DNA of 14,538 bases from JBGQDM01 sp041495845 (GCA_041495845.1 JBGQDM010000084.1:1-14538), one strand, 5' to 3'. Positions 1 through 6,714 are shown, counted from the first letter of the stretch. The notes: generated by a model from the letters alone, not told the origin. Program-made: numbers and translations.

Positions 1-742
1 AGGGGACCGTTCCGCCCACAACCCCACCTGCCGGGCCTGTGTTGGCACCGCCAGCGGCCGCCGCTGGCACCTGCCCCGCCGCGGCCTGTCCTCCGGTTCC
101 TTCGGTTCCGTCGCTGGGACCCAGGGGAACTGCGCCCGCTTGTCCTCCACTCTTCGAGCCTTCCGCTGCCGCGATCAATTGCAAGAGTTTCTGCGGATCA
201 TTGAGCCAGTCTTTGAATTCCGGGCCCAGAGTTTGCGCCGCGATCTGTGCCGCCACGGACACTTCTCCGGTCATGGGATCGGCCGCCACAAACTTCACTT
301 CATTGATCTTGATCGTGCTATGCCGGGCATCGCCCAGCGATTCCTTAATCTGTTTGGAGAGGTCCTGCGCTTTCGAGCCGCTTAAAGTAAAGGCCCGAAC
401 CAGGCGGGCAAAATCGTCCAGCGTCACATCTGGAGCAAAGTGAATGCTAGCTAATCCCGCCGCGTTCAACAGATGCGCAAAGCTGCGCTCAGCCTGCCCA
501 GTATCGAGCGGCAATCCATCCAGCACCAGCTTGTTGCCGGAAACGCCCACCAGGAATCCGCTGCCCGTCTTGGGTAGCGCTTGCTGCAATTCTGCCCACG
601 CGGTCTCGAACTGCACCTCGGTCCGTTTGTGGTCGAACCCATACATCCGCGTGTATTTCACCAGGATGTTCAGGCTATGCATGAACGCCTTGGCGGCGGC
701 ACTGCGGGCATGAGAGGCCTGGGTTGAAGGCGTGGTGGACAT
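1..742 (-). CDS. Conserved hypothetical protein, N-terminal part (runs off the left edge)
   Basis: An open frame of 247 codons starts at the ATG at 742-740 and has no stop before the edge, so the C-terminus lies outside. The start has a modest upstream GGAAG about seven bases away. Residues 1 to about 195 look like one folded, mostly helical domain that begins MSTTPSTQASHARSAAAKAF; it contains KYTRMYGFDHKRT near residue 29 and a LDGLPLD turn. From about residue 200 the chain becomes a Gly/Ala/Pro/Gln-rich linker, which suggests another domain follows. I do not recognise the family with certainty. Similar N-terminal regions, as I recall, precede HD-type phosphohydrolase or signalling domains in acidobacterial proteins, but that domain is not visible here. 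There is no signal peptide or membrane segment in the visible part. It is divergent from the gene at 902 across a 159-base gap. Confidence 0.75.
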   Translation of the reverse strand, partial: MSTTPSTQASHARSAAAKAFMHSLNILVKYTRMYGFDHKRTEVQFETAWAELQQALPKTGSGFLVGVSGNKLVLDGLPLDTGQAERSFAHLLNAAGLASIHFAPDVTLDDFARLVRAFTLSGSKAQDLSKQIKESLGDARHSTIKINEVKFVAADPMTGEVSVAAQIAAQTLGPEFKDWLNDPQKLLQLIAAAEGSKSGGQAGAVPLGPSDGTEGTGGQAAAGQVPAAAAGGANTGPAGGVVGGTVP

Positions 743-901
743 ATTTTGGCTTCCGCGATACCAAGGGTAATGCGAAAGCTACACGTTTGGTTAGTTACGG
801 AGGTAATTCCCTTGTTTGGCAGTAGTTGCCCTCAAGGCGACCTGTGGGAAGCTACTCTGCTACTCCTACCGTGACCCGCGCCAGCGGAAAATGTTGTCTC
901 C

Positions 902-1468
902 ATGACCCACGAAGACCTGGTCGAGCAAGCCATCCATTGGCTGCGGCGGATTCGCTGCGGCATCGTGCTTTCCGAGCAGGCCTGCGCCAGCGGCGAGGTG
1001 CCGGATGCCATTGGTTGGAAGGGCCAGTGCCACTCGGTCCTGGTGGAATGTAAAATCTCGCGCGCTGATTTCCTCGCCGACCGCGCCAAACTCTTTCGCC
1101 AGAGGTCTGCGCTCGGCCTGGGCTGCGAACGCTACTACCTGGGCCCGGCCAGTCTAATTGAGCCGAAGGAACTTCCTGCTGGCTGGGGTTTGCTCGAAAG
1201 CCGCCGCGGTAAAGCTGTCCTCGTCCACGCCGCCACCGGCAAGAATCTCCGTTCGGCGCGTGGCCTACGTTACGAAATGAACCTGCTCCTGTGCAGCTTA
1301 CGGCGGGTTGAAGTCCGCATTGAGCCTCAGTCCATCACCGATTTCCTGAAGTGGAAAAACCGCCTGGAGCGCTACAACGGCGGCCGCATTCCGCAGGGAA
1401 TTGCGCCGGCTAGTGAGGAACACAACTTCTATCTGGAGGGCGCGGAAGCAGAGGAGACGTTGGTCTGA
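902..1468 (+). CDS. MmcB-like PD-(D/E)XK nuclease-fold protein
   Basis: This 188-residue protein shows the pattern of the PD-(D/E)XK nuclease superfamily: Glu25 in an early helix/strand (LSEQ), Asp35 in PDAIGW, and Glu49-x-Lys51 in VLVECKIS. The segment SRADFLADRAKLFRQ that follows resembles what I recall of MmcB/DUF-type DNA repair proteins and phage-borne relatives. If the family assignment is right, it is a metal-dependent DNA-acting enzyme or structure-binding protein in the cytoplasm; the substrate is unknown. The C-terminal 60 residues carry no motif I recognise. The ATG at 902 is the only convincing start, as nearby upstream ATG/GTG codons are out of frame, and its ribosome binding site is poor. 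It stands alone, divergent from the gene at the left edge and facing the 3' end of the recR operon. Confidence 0.75.
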   Translation: MTHEDLVEQAIHWLRRIRCGIVLSEQACASGEVPDAIGWKGQCHSVLVECKISRADFLADRAKLFRQRSALGLGCERYYLGPASLIEPKELPAGWGLLESRRGKAVLVHAATGKNLRSARGLRYEMNLLLCSLRRVEVRIEPQSITDFLKWKNRLERYNGGRIPQGIAPASEEHNFYLEGAEAEETLV

Positions 1469-1514
1469 AGCGGACGCCCGTGTTCCGTACTCGGCGTGCG
1501 GCCTATTAACCGGC

Positions 1515-1542
1515 AAAAAGAACCGGGCTGGTTAGCCCGGTT
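1515..1542 (-). terminator. Likely Rho-independent terminator for leftward transcription
   Basis: AACCGGGCT at 1521-1529 pairs perfectly with AGCCCGGTT at 1534-1542 across a four-base loop. On the minus strand the stem is followed directly by CTTTTT (bases 1520-1515), the classic stem plus U-tract layout. It therefore suits transcripts moving left from the dnaX-ybaB-recR operon, although the recR stop is about 315 bases upstream. On the plus strand no T-run follows the stem, so it would be a weaker terminator for the gene ending at 1468. Confidence 0.75.
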
Positions 1543-1673
1543 GTGGAGCGTCGAGTTGAGATGCGGTTACATCACAGCTACGGCGCGGGGCAACGCTGCG
1601 GAGCTACCGGCCCGTTCAGGCCAGTTTGTCAGCACCTCGCGCGCCCCAAGCTGGTAAAACGAGGAAACAGACG

Positions 1674-1715
1674 CTGAGGGTGAGTGCACGAGGATTGCCA
1701 CTCATCCCACCTCAG
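1674..1715. other. Two-part imperfect hairpin of unknown role
   Basis: CTGAGG (1674-1679) and TGAGTG (1681-1686) pair with CACTCA (1699-1704) and CCTCAG (1710-1715), giving twelve base pairs interrupted by a bulge of one base on one side and five on the other, with a 12-base loop. It can form in RNA from either strand. No T-run follows, so it is not an obvious terminator. Confidence 0.45.
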
Positions 1716-1857
1716 TAGGAACATGACGGGTTGCAGCTAAGTGATTGTTGGCAAACGGATTACCTTGACAGCTAGTGCTGCCCCTTTCGCCTAGGGCCGC
1801 AGCCTTACAGAGCAACTTCAAAGTTTTGCACAACTTGGGCGGGCAGGCTGCGCTTGT

Positions 1858-2457
1858 CTACAGGTCCCGCCGGCCTTCCATCGCCTTTCGGATGGTTACT
1901 TCGTCGGTGTATTCGAGGTCGCTGCCCGCCGGAATCCCGGTGGCGATGCGGGTCACGCGTACCCCCAGCTTCTTCAGGACTTCGGCCAGATAGACCGCTG
2001 TGGCTTCGCCTTCGACAGTGGGATTGGTGGCCAGAATGACCTCGTCCACTTCGCCGTGTTCCACGCGCTTGGTAAGACTTGCGGTGCACAGGTGCTCGGA
2101 CCCGACTCCGTGGATCGGCGAGATGGTCCCGTGCAGGACGTGATACACCCCGTTGTAGTGCCGCGTCTTCTCGATGGCGGCGATGTTGGTGGCTTCCTCC
2201 ACCACGCAGACCAGCCGCAGGTTGCGCGTGGCGCTGGTGCAGTAGGAACAGGGATCGACGTCGGTAATGTTGTTGCAGACCGAGCACAGCCGCAGGTTGG
2301 CCTTAACGTCGCGGACGGCGTCGGCGAGCTGGGTGGCGTCCTCGTCGGAGGAGCGCAGAATGTGAAACGCCAGGCGCTGCGCCGTCTTGCCGCCAATGCC
2401 CGGCAGTTTCTTCAATTCTTCAATCAAGCGCGCCATCGGCTCCGCAAAGCGAGACAT
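1858..2457 (-). CDS. recR: Recombination mediator protein RecR
   Basis: RecR works with RecO (and RecF) to load RecA onto SSB-coated single-stranded DNA during gap repair. The 199-residue length is typical. Visible parts in order are a helix-hairpin-helix near residues 10-30 (LPGIGGKTAQRLAF), a four-cysteine zinc finger (Cys58, Cys61, Cys70, Cys73), a Toprim domain from about 81 (VVEEATNIAAIE, then ILATNPTVEGEATA), and the C-terminal signature GIPAGSDLEYTDEVT. All key residues are present. It is the last gene of the dnaX-ybaB-recR order conserved in many bacteria. The start ATG at 2457 is fixed by the MSRFAEPMARLI N-terminus. No Shine-Dalgarno sequence is visible, and the upstream leader is the AT-rich repeat element at 2468-2589. 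Confidence 0.97.
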   Translation of the reverse strand: MSRFAEPMARLIEELKKLPGIGGKTAQRLAFHILRSSDEDATQLADAVRDVKANLRLCSVCNNITDVDPCSYCTSATRNLRLVCVVEEATNIAAIEKTRHYNGVYHVLHGTISPIHGVGSEHLCTASLTKRVEHGEVDEVILATNPTVEGEATAVYLAEVLKKLGVRVTRIATGIPAGSDLEYTDEVTIRKAMEGRRDL

Positions 2458-2467
2458 AAAGGATTTT

Positions 2468-2589
2468 GTAATTTCCTAATTTGGTAATTTTGTAATTTTA
2501 AGGCAACGGCGCGAAGCTCCGGTGGACTGCCAAATCGTCCTGGGTTTTCAAATTACGAAATTACGAAATTACAAAATTACCAAATTACA
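2468..2589. repeat. Palindromic AAATTACN repeat element, copy 1
   Basis: Four units of GTAATTTN (2468-2499, the second being CTAATTT) are followed by a roughly 50-base core and then five units of AAATTACN (2550-2589), each with an 8-base period. The two arms are reverse complements and could form a long AT-rich stem with the core as loop. The element fills most of the 142-base gap between ybaB and recR. Bases 2541-2566 match the reverse complement of 2937-2962 in copy 2 perfectly over 26 bases. Confidence 0.9.
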
Positions 2590-2599
2590 AATTGCTTTT

Positions 2600-2905
2600 C
2601 TACATTCCCGGCAGGCCCAGACTGCTCATCATGCCGCCGACACTGGACTTCATGCTCTCCTCGACCCGGCGGCTGGCTTCGTTGACCGCGGCGGTGATCA
2701 GGTCCTGCAGCATTTCCGTGTCGCCGGACTTCACCACTTCCGGATCGATCTTCAACGCGAGGATGGTCTTGCGGCCATCCATCCTGACGGAGACACTGCC
2801 CCCGCCAACGCTGGTTTCCACCACGGTCTCCTGCATTTTCTTCTGTAACGCCTCATACTGCTGGCGCGCCATCTGCATCACTTCCTGAAGATTAAAGCCA
2901 GCCAT
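2600..2905 (-). CDS. ybaB: YbaB/EbfC family nucleoid-associated protein
   Basis: This 101-residue protein matches the YbaB/EbfC family, small dimeric DNA-binding proteins encoded between dnaX and recR in many bacteria. Recognisable features are the N-terminal helix with NLQEVMQMARQQYEALQKKM, the central strand pattern ending in the turn VRMDGRKTILALKIDPEV, and the C-terminal helix LITAAVNEASRRVEE followed by a Gly/Met-rich tail. I chose the ATG at 2905 because GAGG lies six bases upstream and MAGFNLQ fits the family start. An in-frame ATG at 2968 exists, but the 21 residues it would add are translated from the repeat element (KLRNYEIAKLQ) and are unlikely to be part of the protein. It probably helps organise the nucleoid; a direct role in replication or repair is inferred from context only. 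Confidence 0.95.
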   Translation of the reverse strand: MAGFNLQEVMQMARQQYEALQKKMQETVVETSVGGGSVSVRMDGRKTILALKIDPEVVKSGDTEMLQDLITAAVNEASRRVEESMKSSVGGMMSSLGLPGM

Positions 2906-2922
2906 CCGAACCTCGAAGATTT

Positions 2923-3042
2923 GTAATTTGGCAATCTCGTAATTTCGTAATTTGAAAACCCAAAGCACGATCCTTGGAATAGGGTGCGCTCAAATCAGGA
3001 GGCAATGAAATTACCAAATTACAAAATTACCAAATTACGAAA
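2923..3042. repeat. Palindromic AAATTACN repeat element, copy 2
   Basis: Four units of GTAATTTN (2923-2954, the second degenerate as GCAATCT) are followed by a roughly 53-base core and four units of AAATTACN (3008-3039) plus a partial fifth. It fills the 142-base gap between dnaX and ybaB. It is inverted relative to copy 1: with copy 2 read on the minus strand, both share the order GTAATTTN array, variable core, ATCGTSCT-like sequence, GGGTTTTC, AAATTACN array. Confidence 0.9.
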
Positions 3043-3047
3043 TGGGT

Positions 3048-4853
3048 TCATCGCTTTTCCCGGTAATCAATCACGGTTCGAATCTCAGCGCCAAACTTTT
3101 CCTGGAGCCGTTGCACCACCGGATCCTGGGCGGCGCGCGAGCGGGCGCTGCCCGTCGTCGTCGGCGCAGCGTTGCTGGTGGCAACCTTACTGGCCGTGCC
3201 GCCAGGGACGATCTTGAGTTTTACTGGGCGTCCGAGCGCGTTGCCGGCAGCCGCCTGTGCGATTTTCAGCGGCTCGGCTCCCAACGTCATCTGGATAGCG
3301 ATCTCTGAAGCAGCTACCTGGACCACCGGTTGCGGCCCGTCGAGCGTCCACGTACCGCCAACGAGCAGACCGGCTGCCATGGAGTATCCGGCAGCCTCCA
3401 CGGCTGCGGCCACCGCACTGGCGAGGTTATCTGGGGAGCTGGTTGGTGTCGGAGGTGGCTGCGGAACGGCTTCCGGCTGTGGCGGTGCGATCCGCTCCGG
3501 ATCCACCACGGCGAGTGCAGCCGCGCCCATGACCACGGGCGCAGCCGCCCGCGGAGCAGGGTCGGCACTCATCTCAGGCTTGCCGTAGGAACTCTTGCGC
3601 GCAGAATCAGCGGCGAATGGCGAAACGGAACGCGGTGGATCAGGCCGCCGTGGCGGAGTTGAAGCCACAGCCGGCGCGGGCGTTGGCCGTGCCACCGGCG
3701 ATGCCGGCATCGCTGCCTCACTGAGCAACTGCTCCATGGGCAGCAGGCGCTGTGCGTGCGCCATCTTCAGCAGGCCGAGTTCAAGATGGAAGCGTTGTTC
3801 CTGCTTGTAACCCAACTCGCTGTGGGTCCGCAGCATGATTTGCAAATGTCGCGCCAGGTCTTCTTCGCTGAAGCTGGCGGCGACGCGCGCCACCCGGGCG
3901 CGCTCGTCCGCGGAGATTTGCAGCAACTCCGATTCCGCACCCGCCGCCTTGGCCACCAGGGCATTGCGCAGGAAACGGACCAACTGGCGGGCGAAGTGCA
4001 CCGCGCTGTGGCCTTCGTTGAGCAGCCGATCGACCAACGTGAGCACGTCGCGGCTGTTGCTCTGGTCGACTGCTTGCATCACCTGTTCGAGCGTAGAGGA
4101 AGGAGCAGCACCCACCAATTGACGCACGATTTCCGCAGTCACGCGTCCGTCACTGCTGGCGATCGCTTGATCGAGAATGGAAAGCGCGTCGCGGATCGAA
4201 CCGTCACCGCTTTCGGCCAGTAGCGCCAGGGCATCGTCATCAGCGATAACTTTTTCCCGGCGGCAAAGTTCGCGCAGCTGGCCTAGAATTTCCTCAAAGC
4301 GCACGGCATGAAAGCTGAAATGCTGACAGCGCGACCGGATCGTCTGTGGAATATCTTCTGGCTGCGTCGTCGCCAGCATGAACACCACATGGCTGGGTGG
4401 CTCTTCGAGGATCTTCAGCAGGGCGTTGAAGGCTGCGTCGGTGATCTGGTGTGCTTCATCAAGGATGTAGACCTTGAAGCGGTCGCGCGCCGGACGGTAG
4501 CGGGCAGCTTCCCGCAGCTCGCGAATCTCGTCAATGCCGCGGTTGGTGGCGGCGTCGATCTCAAGCACGTCCACCGAATTGCCGGCACGAATTTCCGTGC
4601 AGGAATCGCACTGGCCACAGGGCTCGGTTGCCGGTTTATCGCCCGCACGGCAGTTGAGCGCCATGGCGAGAATACGCGCAACGGTGGTTTTGCCGATCCC
4701 GCGATGTCCGCTGAAGATGTAGCCGTGGGCCAGGCGCTGCTGCTCCAGGGCGTTATGGAGCGTGCGGGTGACGTGGTCCTGACCAATCACCTCGGCGAAG
4801 TGCTGTGGACGGTATTTCCGGGCCAGGACCTGGTAGCTCATCGAATCAGCCAT
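3048..4853 (-). CDS. dnaX: DNA polymerase III subunit gamma/tau
   Basis: DnaX is the ATPase that, with delta and delta', loads the sliding clamp and ties the replicase together. Counting from the chosen start, the 601 residues show a Walker A (GHRGIGKTT, about 49-57), zinc-binding cysteines (Cys68, Cys79, Cys82, Cys85), Walker B DEAH (132-135), sensor 1 (LATTQPEDI), the SRC motif carrying the arginine finger (about 173-176), and sensor 2 (GSIRDAL, about 218-224). The collar domain runs to about 375, then a long Pro/Ala-rich linker (about 380-475) leads to a C-terminal domain. I chose the ATG at 4853 because AAAGG lies four bases upstream; ATG 4841 (MSYQVLARKYRP) is a close alternative, and 4904 would add 17 residues unlike the family. 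I see no strong slippery heptamer, so a separate gamma form is not supported. It heads the operon with ybaB and recR. Confidence 0.96.
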   Translation of the reverse strand: MADSMSYQVLARKYRPQHFAEVIGQDHVTRTLHNALEQQRLAHGYIFSGHRGIGKTTVARILAMALNCRAGDKPATEPCGQCDSCTEIRAGNSVDVLEIDAATNRGIDEIRELREAARYRPARDRFKVYILDEAHQITDAAFNALLKILEEPPSHVVFMLATTQPEDIPQTIRSRCQHFSFHAVRFEEILGQLRELCRREKVIADDDALALLAESGDGSIRDALSILDQAIASSDGRVTAEIVRQLVGAAPSSTLEQVMQAVDQSNSRDVLTLVDRLLNEGHSAVHFARQLVRFLRNALVAKAAGAESELLQISADERARVARVAASFSEEDLARHLQIMLRTHSELGYKQEQRFHLELGLLKMAHAQRLLPMEQLLSEAAMPASPVARPTPAPAVASTPPRRPDPPRSVSPFAADSARKSSYGKPEMSADPAPRAAAPVVMGAAALAVVDPERIAPPQPEAVPQPPPTPTSSPDNLASAVAAAVEAAGYSMAAGLLVGGTWTLDGPQPVVQVAASEIAIQMTLGAEPLKIAQAAAGNALGRPVKLKIVPGGTASKVATSNAAPTTTGSARSRAAQDPVVQRLQEKFGAEIRTVIDYREKR

Positions 4854-4979
4854 TATACCTTTCTCGGCGACGTGCTTTGGTGCGCGAAAATCACTTGCTT
4901 TCATGCCTTGCAGACGGGCAGGAACCGGGGTAACCTATGGGGCGCCAGGGATAAGGCCGCAGGCTGGCCGGGAGGCGGT

Positions 4980-5330
4980 ATGCAACTCAAATTAGGGACC
5001 CACACAGTAGATGGAATCCAGGTGCTCGACTGCAACGGACGGATCGTTTTCGGCGAGGAAACCGCCCTGCTGCGCGACACCGTGAAAGAAATGATGGCCG
5101 CGCATAAGAGCCTGGTCCTGAACCTGGGCGGCGTGACTTACATTGATTCCGGCGGGTTGGGCATGCTGGTGTCGATCTACGTGAGCGCGCGCAATGCCGG
5201 CGCCAGCATCAAGCTGGCTCGAGTGACCCAGCGTGTGGGCGACGTACTGCAAGTGACCAAACTGCTCACCGTGTTCGATACCTACGAGACCGAGGAGCAA
5301 GCGGTGAAGTCTTTTAAGACGGCGGCTTAG
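4980..5330 (+). CDS. STAS-domain anti-sigma factor antagonist (SpoIIAA/RsbV type)
   Basis: This is a 116-residue single STAS domain. The conserved loop YIDSGGLGML contains Ser57, at the position where SpoIIAA/RsbV-type antagonists are phosphorylated by their anti-sigma kinase. By family knowledge, the unphosphorylated form sequesters the kinase and frees a sigma factor or other partner; the partner here is unknown, since no RsbW-like kinase or sigma factor lies nearby. The start at 4980 is set by GGGAGG at 4970-4975, four bases upstream. The frame stays open upstream to 4308, but that part lies over dnaX on the other strand and is a shadow. It is divergent from dnaX across 126 bases, where both promoters presumably lie. 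Confidence 0.92.
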   Translation: MQLKLGTHTVDGIQVLDCNGRIVFGEETALLRDTVKEMMAAHKSLVLNLGGVTYIDSGGLGMLVSIYVSARNAGASIKLARVTQRVGDVLQVTKLLTVFDTYETEEQAVKSFKTAA

Positions 5331-5444
5331 CTGGCGCGGCGTGACCGGGCTGCGTGCCTTGCGCGCTGCACTTGTGCCGGTTATGCCGCACGCTGAACGG
5401 CCCCACCACGAATGCTCCGGTCAGGAATTTCCCGCCACGAGAAA

Positions 5445-6368
5445 ATGCTCACCCAACTGATCTTCCTGCTGTGCGTGCTCGTCTGCGCCAGCGGATGGGT
5501 GTCTCCGCCGTTCGCGCTGCTGCTGGGCCTCCTGTTTGGTCTGGCTGTGCCGCATCCATTCGCCAAGCCGGCAAAGCGGTGGTCCAAGTATCTGCTGCAG
5601 GCGTCGGTTGTCGGCCTGGGTTTTGGCATGAACCTGCAACAAGTGCTGCACGCAGGCCGGCATGGATTCGTCTACACGCTGGGGGGAATCGTGTTTGCGT
5701 TGACGGTGGGCATGCTGCTGGGGCGGCTGCTGAGGGTTCCCGCAACTCCCGCGTTTCTGATTTCGACAGGGACCGCGATTTGCGGCGGCAGCGCCATTGC
5801 AGCGGTGGGCCCGATTACCGAGGCCAGCGATGAGCAGATGGCGGTTTCGCTGGGCACAATCTTCGTTCTCAACTCGATTGCGCTGCTGACCTTTCCGGCC
5901 ATTGGAGCCGGACTGCACCTGACGCAAACACAGTTTGGCCTGTGGGCAGCGCTGGCGATTCATGACACCAGTTCCGTAGTGGGCGCGGCGGCAAAATACG
6001 GCGCGGCGGCGTTGGCCGTGGGCACAACGGTCAAGCTGGCGCGGGCGCTGTGGATTGTGCCGCTCTCCATTGGCACGGCCCTGGTGCGCGGCGTGAAGGC
6101 GAAGATTCAATGGCCGTGGTTCATTGGGCTGTTTTGCATCGCGGCGGTGTTGAACACCTACGTTCCGGCGGGTGGGCCAGCCTATCCGTGGCTGGTGAGG
6201 ATCGCCAAGCTCGGCCTGACGGTGACGTTGTTCCTGATCGGCAGCGGGCTCACTCCGAAGACTCTGAAACAAGTAGGGCCGCGTCCGCTCTTGCAGGGCG
6301 TCCTGCTCTGGGTGTTGGTGTCAGTGCTCTCGCTATGGCTGATCCGGGTGGGATGGGTGGCGTTGTGA
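5445..6368 (+). CDS. YeiH-family putative anion (sulfate) exporter, membrane protein
   Basis: The 307 residues are strongly hydrophobic with about nine or ten membrane segments. They carry the UPF0324/YeiH family signature GTAICGGSAIAAVGPI (about 109-124), the downstream HDTSSVVGAA (about 173-182), and the C-terminal FLIGSGLTPKTLKQVGPRP. The family is annotated as putative sulfate exporter, but the transported substrate is not established for most members. I took the ATG at 5445 because the hydrophobic N-terminus begins there; ATG 5412 adds 11 polar residues, and neither has a strong ribosome binding site. The stop overlaps a possible GTG start of the next gene, and the translation signal of that gene lies about 15 bases further on, so the two are probably co-transcribed. 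Nothing nearby indicates a sulfur pathway. Confidence 0.9.
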   Translation: MLTQLIFLLCVLVCASGWVSPPFALLLGLLFGLAVPHPFAKPAKRWSKYLLQASVVGLGFGMNLQQVLHAGRHGFVYTLGGIVFALTVGMLLGRLLRVPATPAFLISTGTAICGGSAIAAVGPITEASDEQMAVSLGTIFVLNSIALLTFPAIGAGLHLTQTQFGLWAALAIHDTSSVVGAAAKYGAAALAVGTTVKLARALWIVPLSIGTALVRGVKAKIQWPWFIGLFCIAAVLNTYVPAGGPAYPWLVRIAKLGLTVTLFLIGSGLTPKTLKQVGPRPLLQGVLLWVLVSVLSLWLIRVGWVAL

Positions 6369-6391
6369 AGCGCGCTCCAGCCAAGGACGGA

Positions 6392-6706
6392 ATGATGAAA
6401 AAGTTTCTGCGGGTCGTGGCGCGCATTCCGCGGGGCAAAGTCACGACCTATGGCGCGGTTGCCTACGCCGCAGGTTTCCCAGGCGCCGCGCGGCAGGTGG
6501 CGTGGGCATTGCATGCTTCGAGCGGGCTGCCCTGGCATCGCGTTGTAGGAGCGGGCGGACAGATCAAACTGGGCGGCGAATCGGCCTTCGAGCAGCGTAT
6601 ACGCTTGCAGTCGGAAGGGGTTGGATTTCTGGGGCTGCGAGTGGACATGAAGCGCTTCGAGCATGCCTGGTTCAAGAAGAAGAAGCGCGGGAAGCGGCGG
6701 CTGTAA
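6392..6706 (+). CDS. Alkyltransferase-like protein (ATL/MGMT-like DNA-binding domain)
   Basis: This 104-residue protein is the DNA-binding domain of the O6-alkylguanine-DNA alkyltransferase family (IPRGKVTTYGAVA, GAARQVAWAL, LPWHRVVGAGG). The active-site PCHRV of true alkyltransferases is PWHRV here, with Trp48 in place of the acceptor cysteine. That is the hallmark of ATL proteins, which bind O6-alkylguanine without repairing it and hand the lesion to nucleotide excision repair. Tyr20 and Arg34 fit the family's base-flipping tyrosine and arginine finger. AAGGA four bases upstream of ATG 6392 fixes the start; in-frame ATG 6353 and GTG 6365 are alternatives overlapping the previous gene. The tail is very basic (KKKKRGKRRL), which may add non-specific DNA affinity. 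It is convergent with the AhpD-like gene. Confidence 0.92.
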   Translation: MMKKFLRVVARIPRGKVTTYGAVAYAAGFPGAARQVAWALHASSGLPWHRVVGAGGQIKLGGESAFEQRIRLQSEGVGFLGLRVDMKRFEHAWFKKKKRGKRRL

Positions 6707-6714
6707 AGCGTTGG

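Larger units (their letters stand above)
1469..1857. other. Gene-free intergenic region between two convergent genes
   Basis: These 389 bases separate the 3' end of the nuclease-like gene from the 3' end of recR. No credible coding frame is present. The region holds a nine-base-pair perfect hairpin at 1521-1542 with an adjoining T-run when read on the minus strand, and a two-part hairpin at 1674-1715. I looked for tRNA, tmRNA, SRP RNA, 6S RNA and RNase P signatures by eye and recognised none. It may be a long 3' untranslated region of the recR operon or hold an unrecognised small RNA. Confidence 0.6.

Noticed and set aside
1765..1793. TTGACA at 1765-1770 as a plus-strand promoter
   Set aside because: No -10-like hexamer occurs at a suitable distance, and no plus-strand gene follows before the recR antisense region.
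1543..1857. SRP RNA, 6S RNA, tmRNA or RNase P RNA in the gap after recR
   Set aside because: None of the conserved core sequences I know for these RNAs is visible on either strand.
1805..2287. A 160-codon minus-strand frame overlapping recR
   Set aside because: It is an out-of-frame shadow of recR, and its Arg/His/Gly-rich translation has no domain pattern.
2468..3042. The AAATTACN arrays as a CRISPR array
   Set aside because: Units are 8 bases long without spacer-sized unique segments between them, and the arms are inverted; there are no cas genes.
4240..4265. A-run in dnaX as a programmed frameshift site
   Set aside because: Only five consecutive A residues occur, in the frame GAA AAA GTT, and the site is inside the AAA+ domain rather than after it; no slippery heptamer is formed.
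4308..4979. Upstream part of the open frame that ends in the STAS gene
   Set aside because: It lies over dnaX on the opposite strand and shows no family features; the STAS domain has its own strong ribosome binding site at 4970-4975.
5421..6272. A 283-codon minus-strand open frame
   Set aside because: It is a shadow of the YeiH-family gene; its translation is rich in Arg, Gln and His with no membrane or domain pattern.
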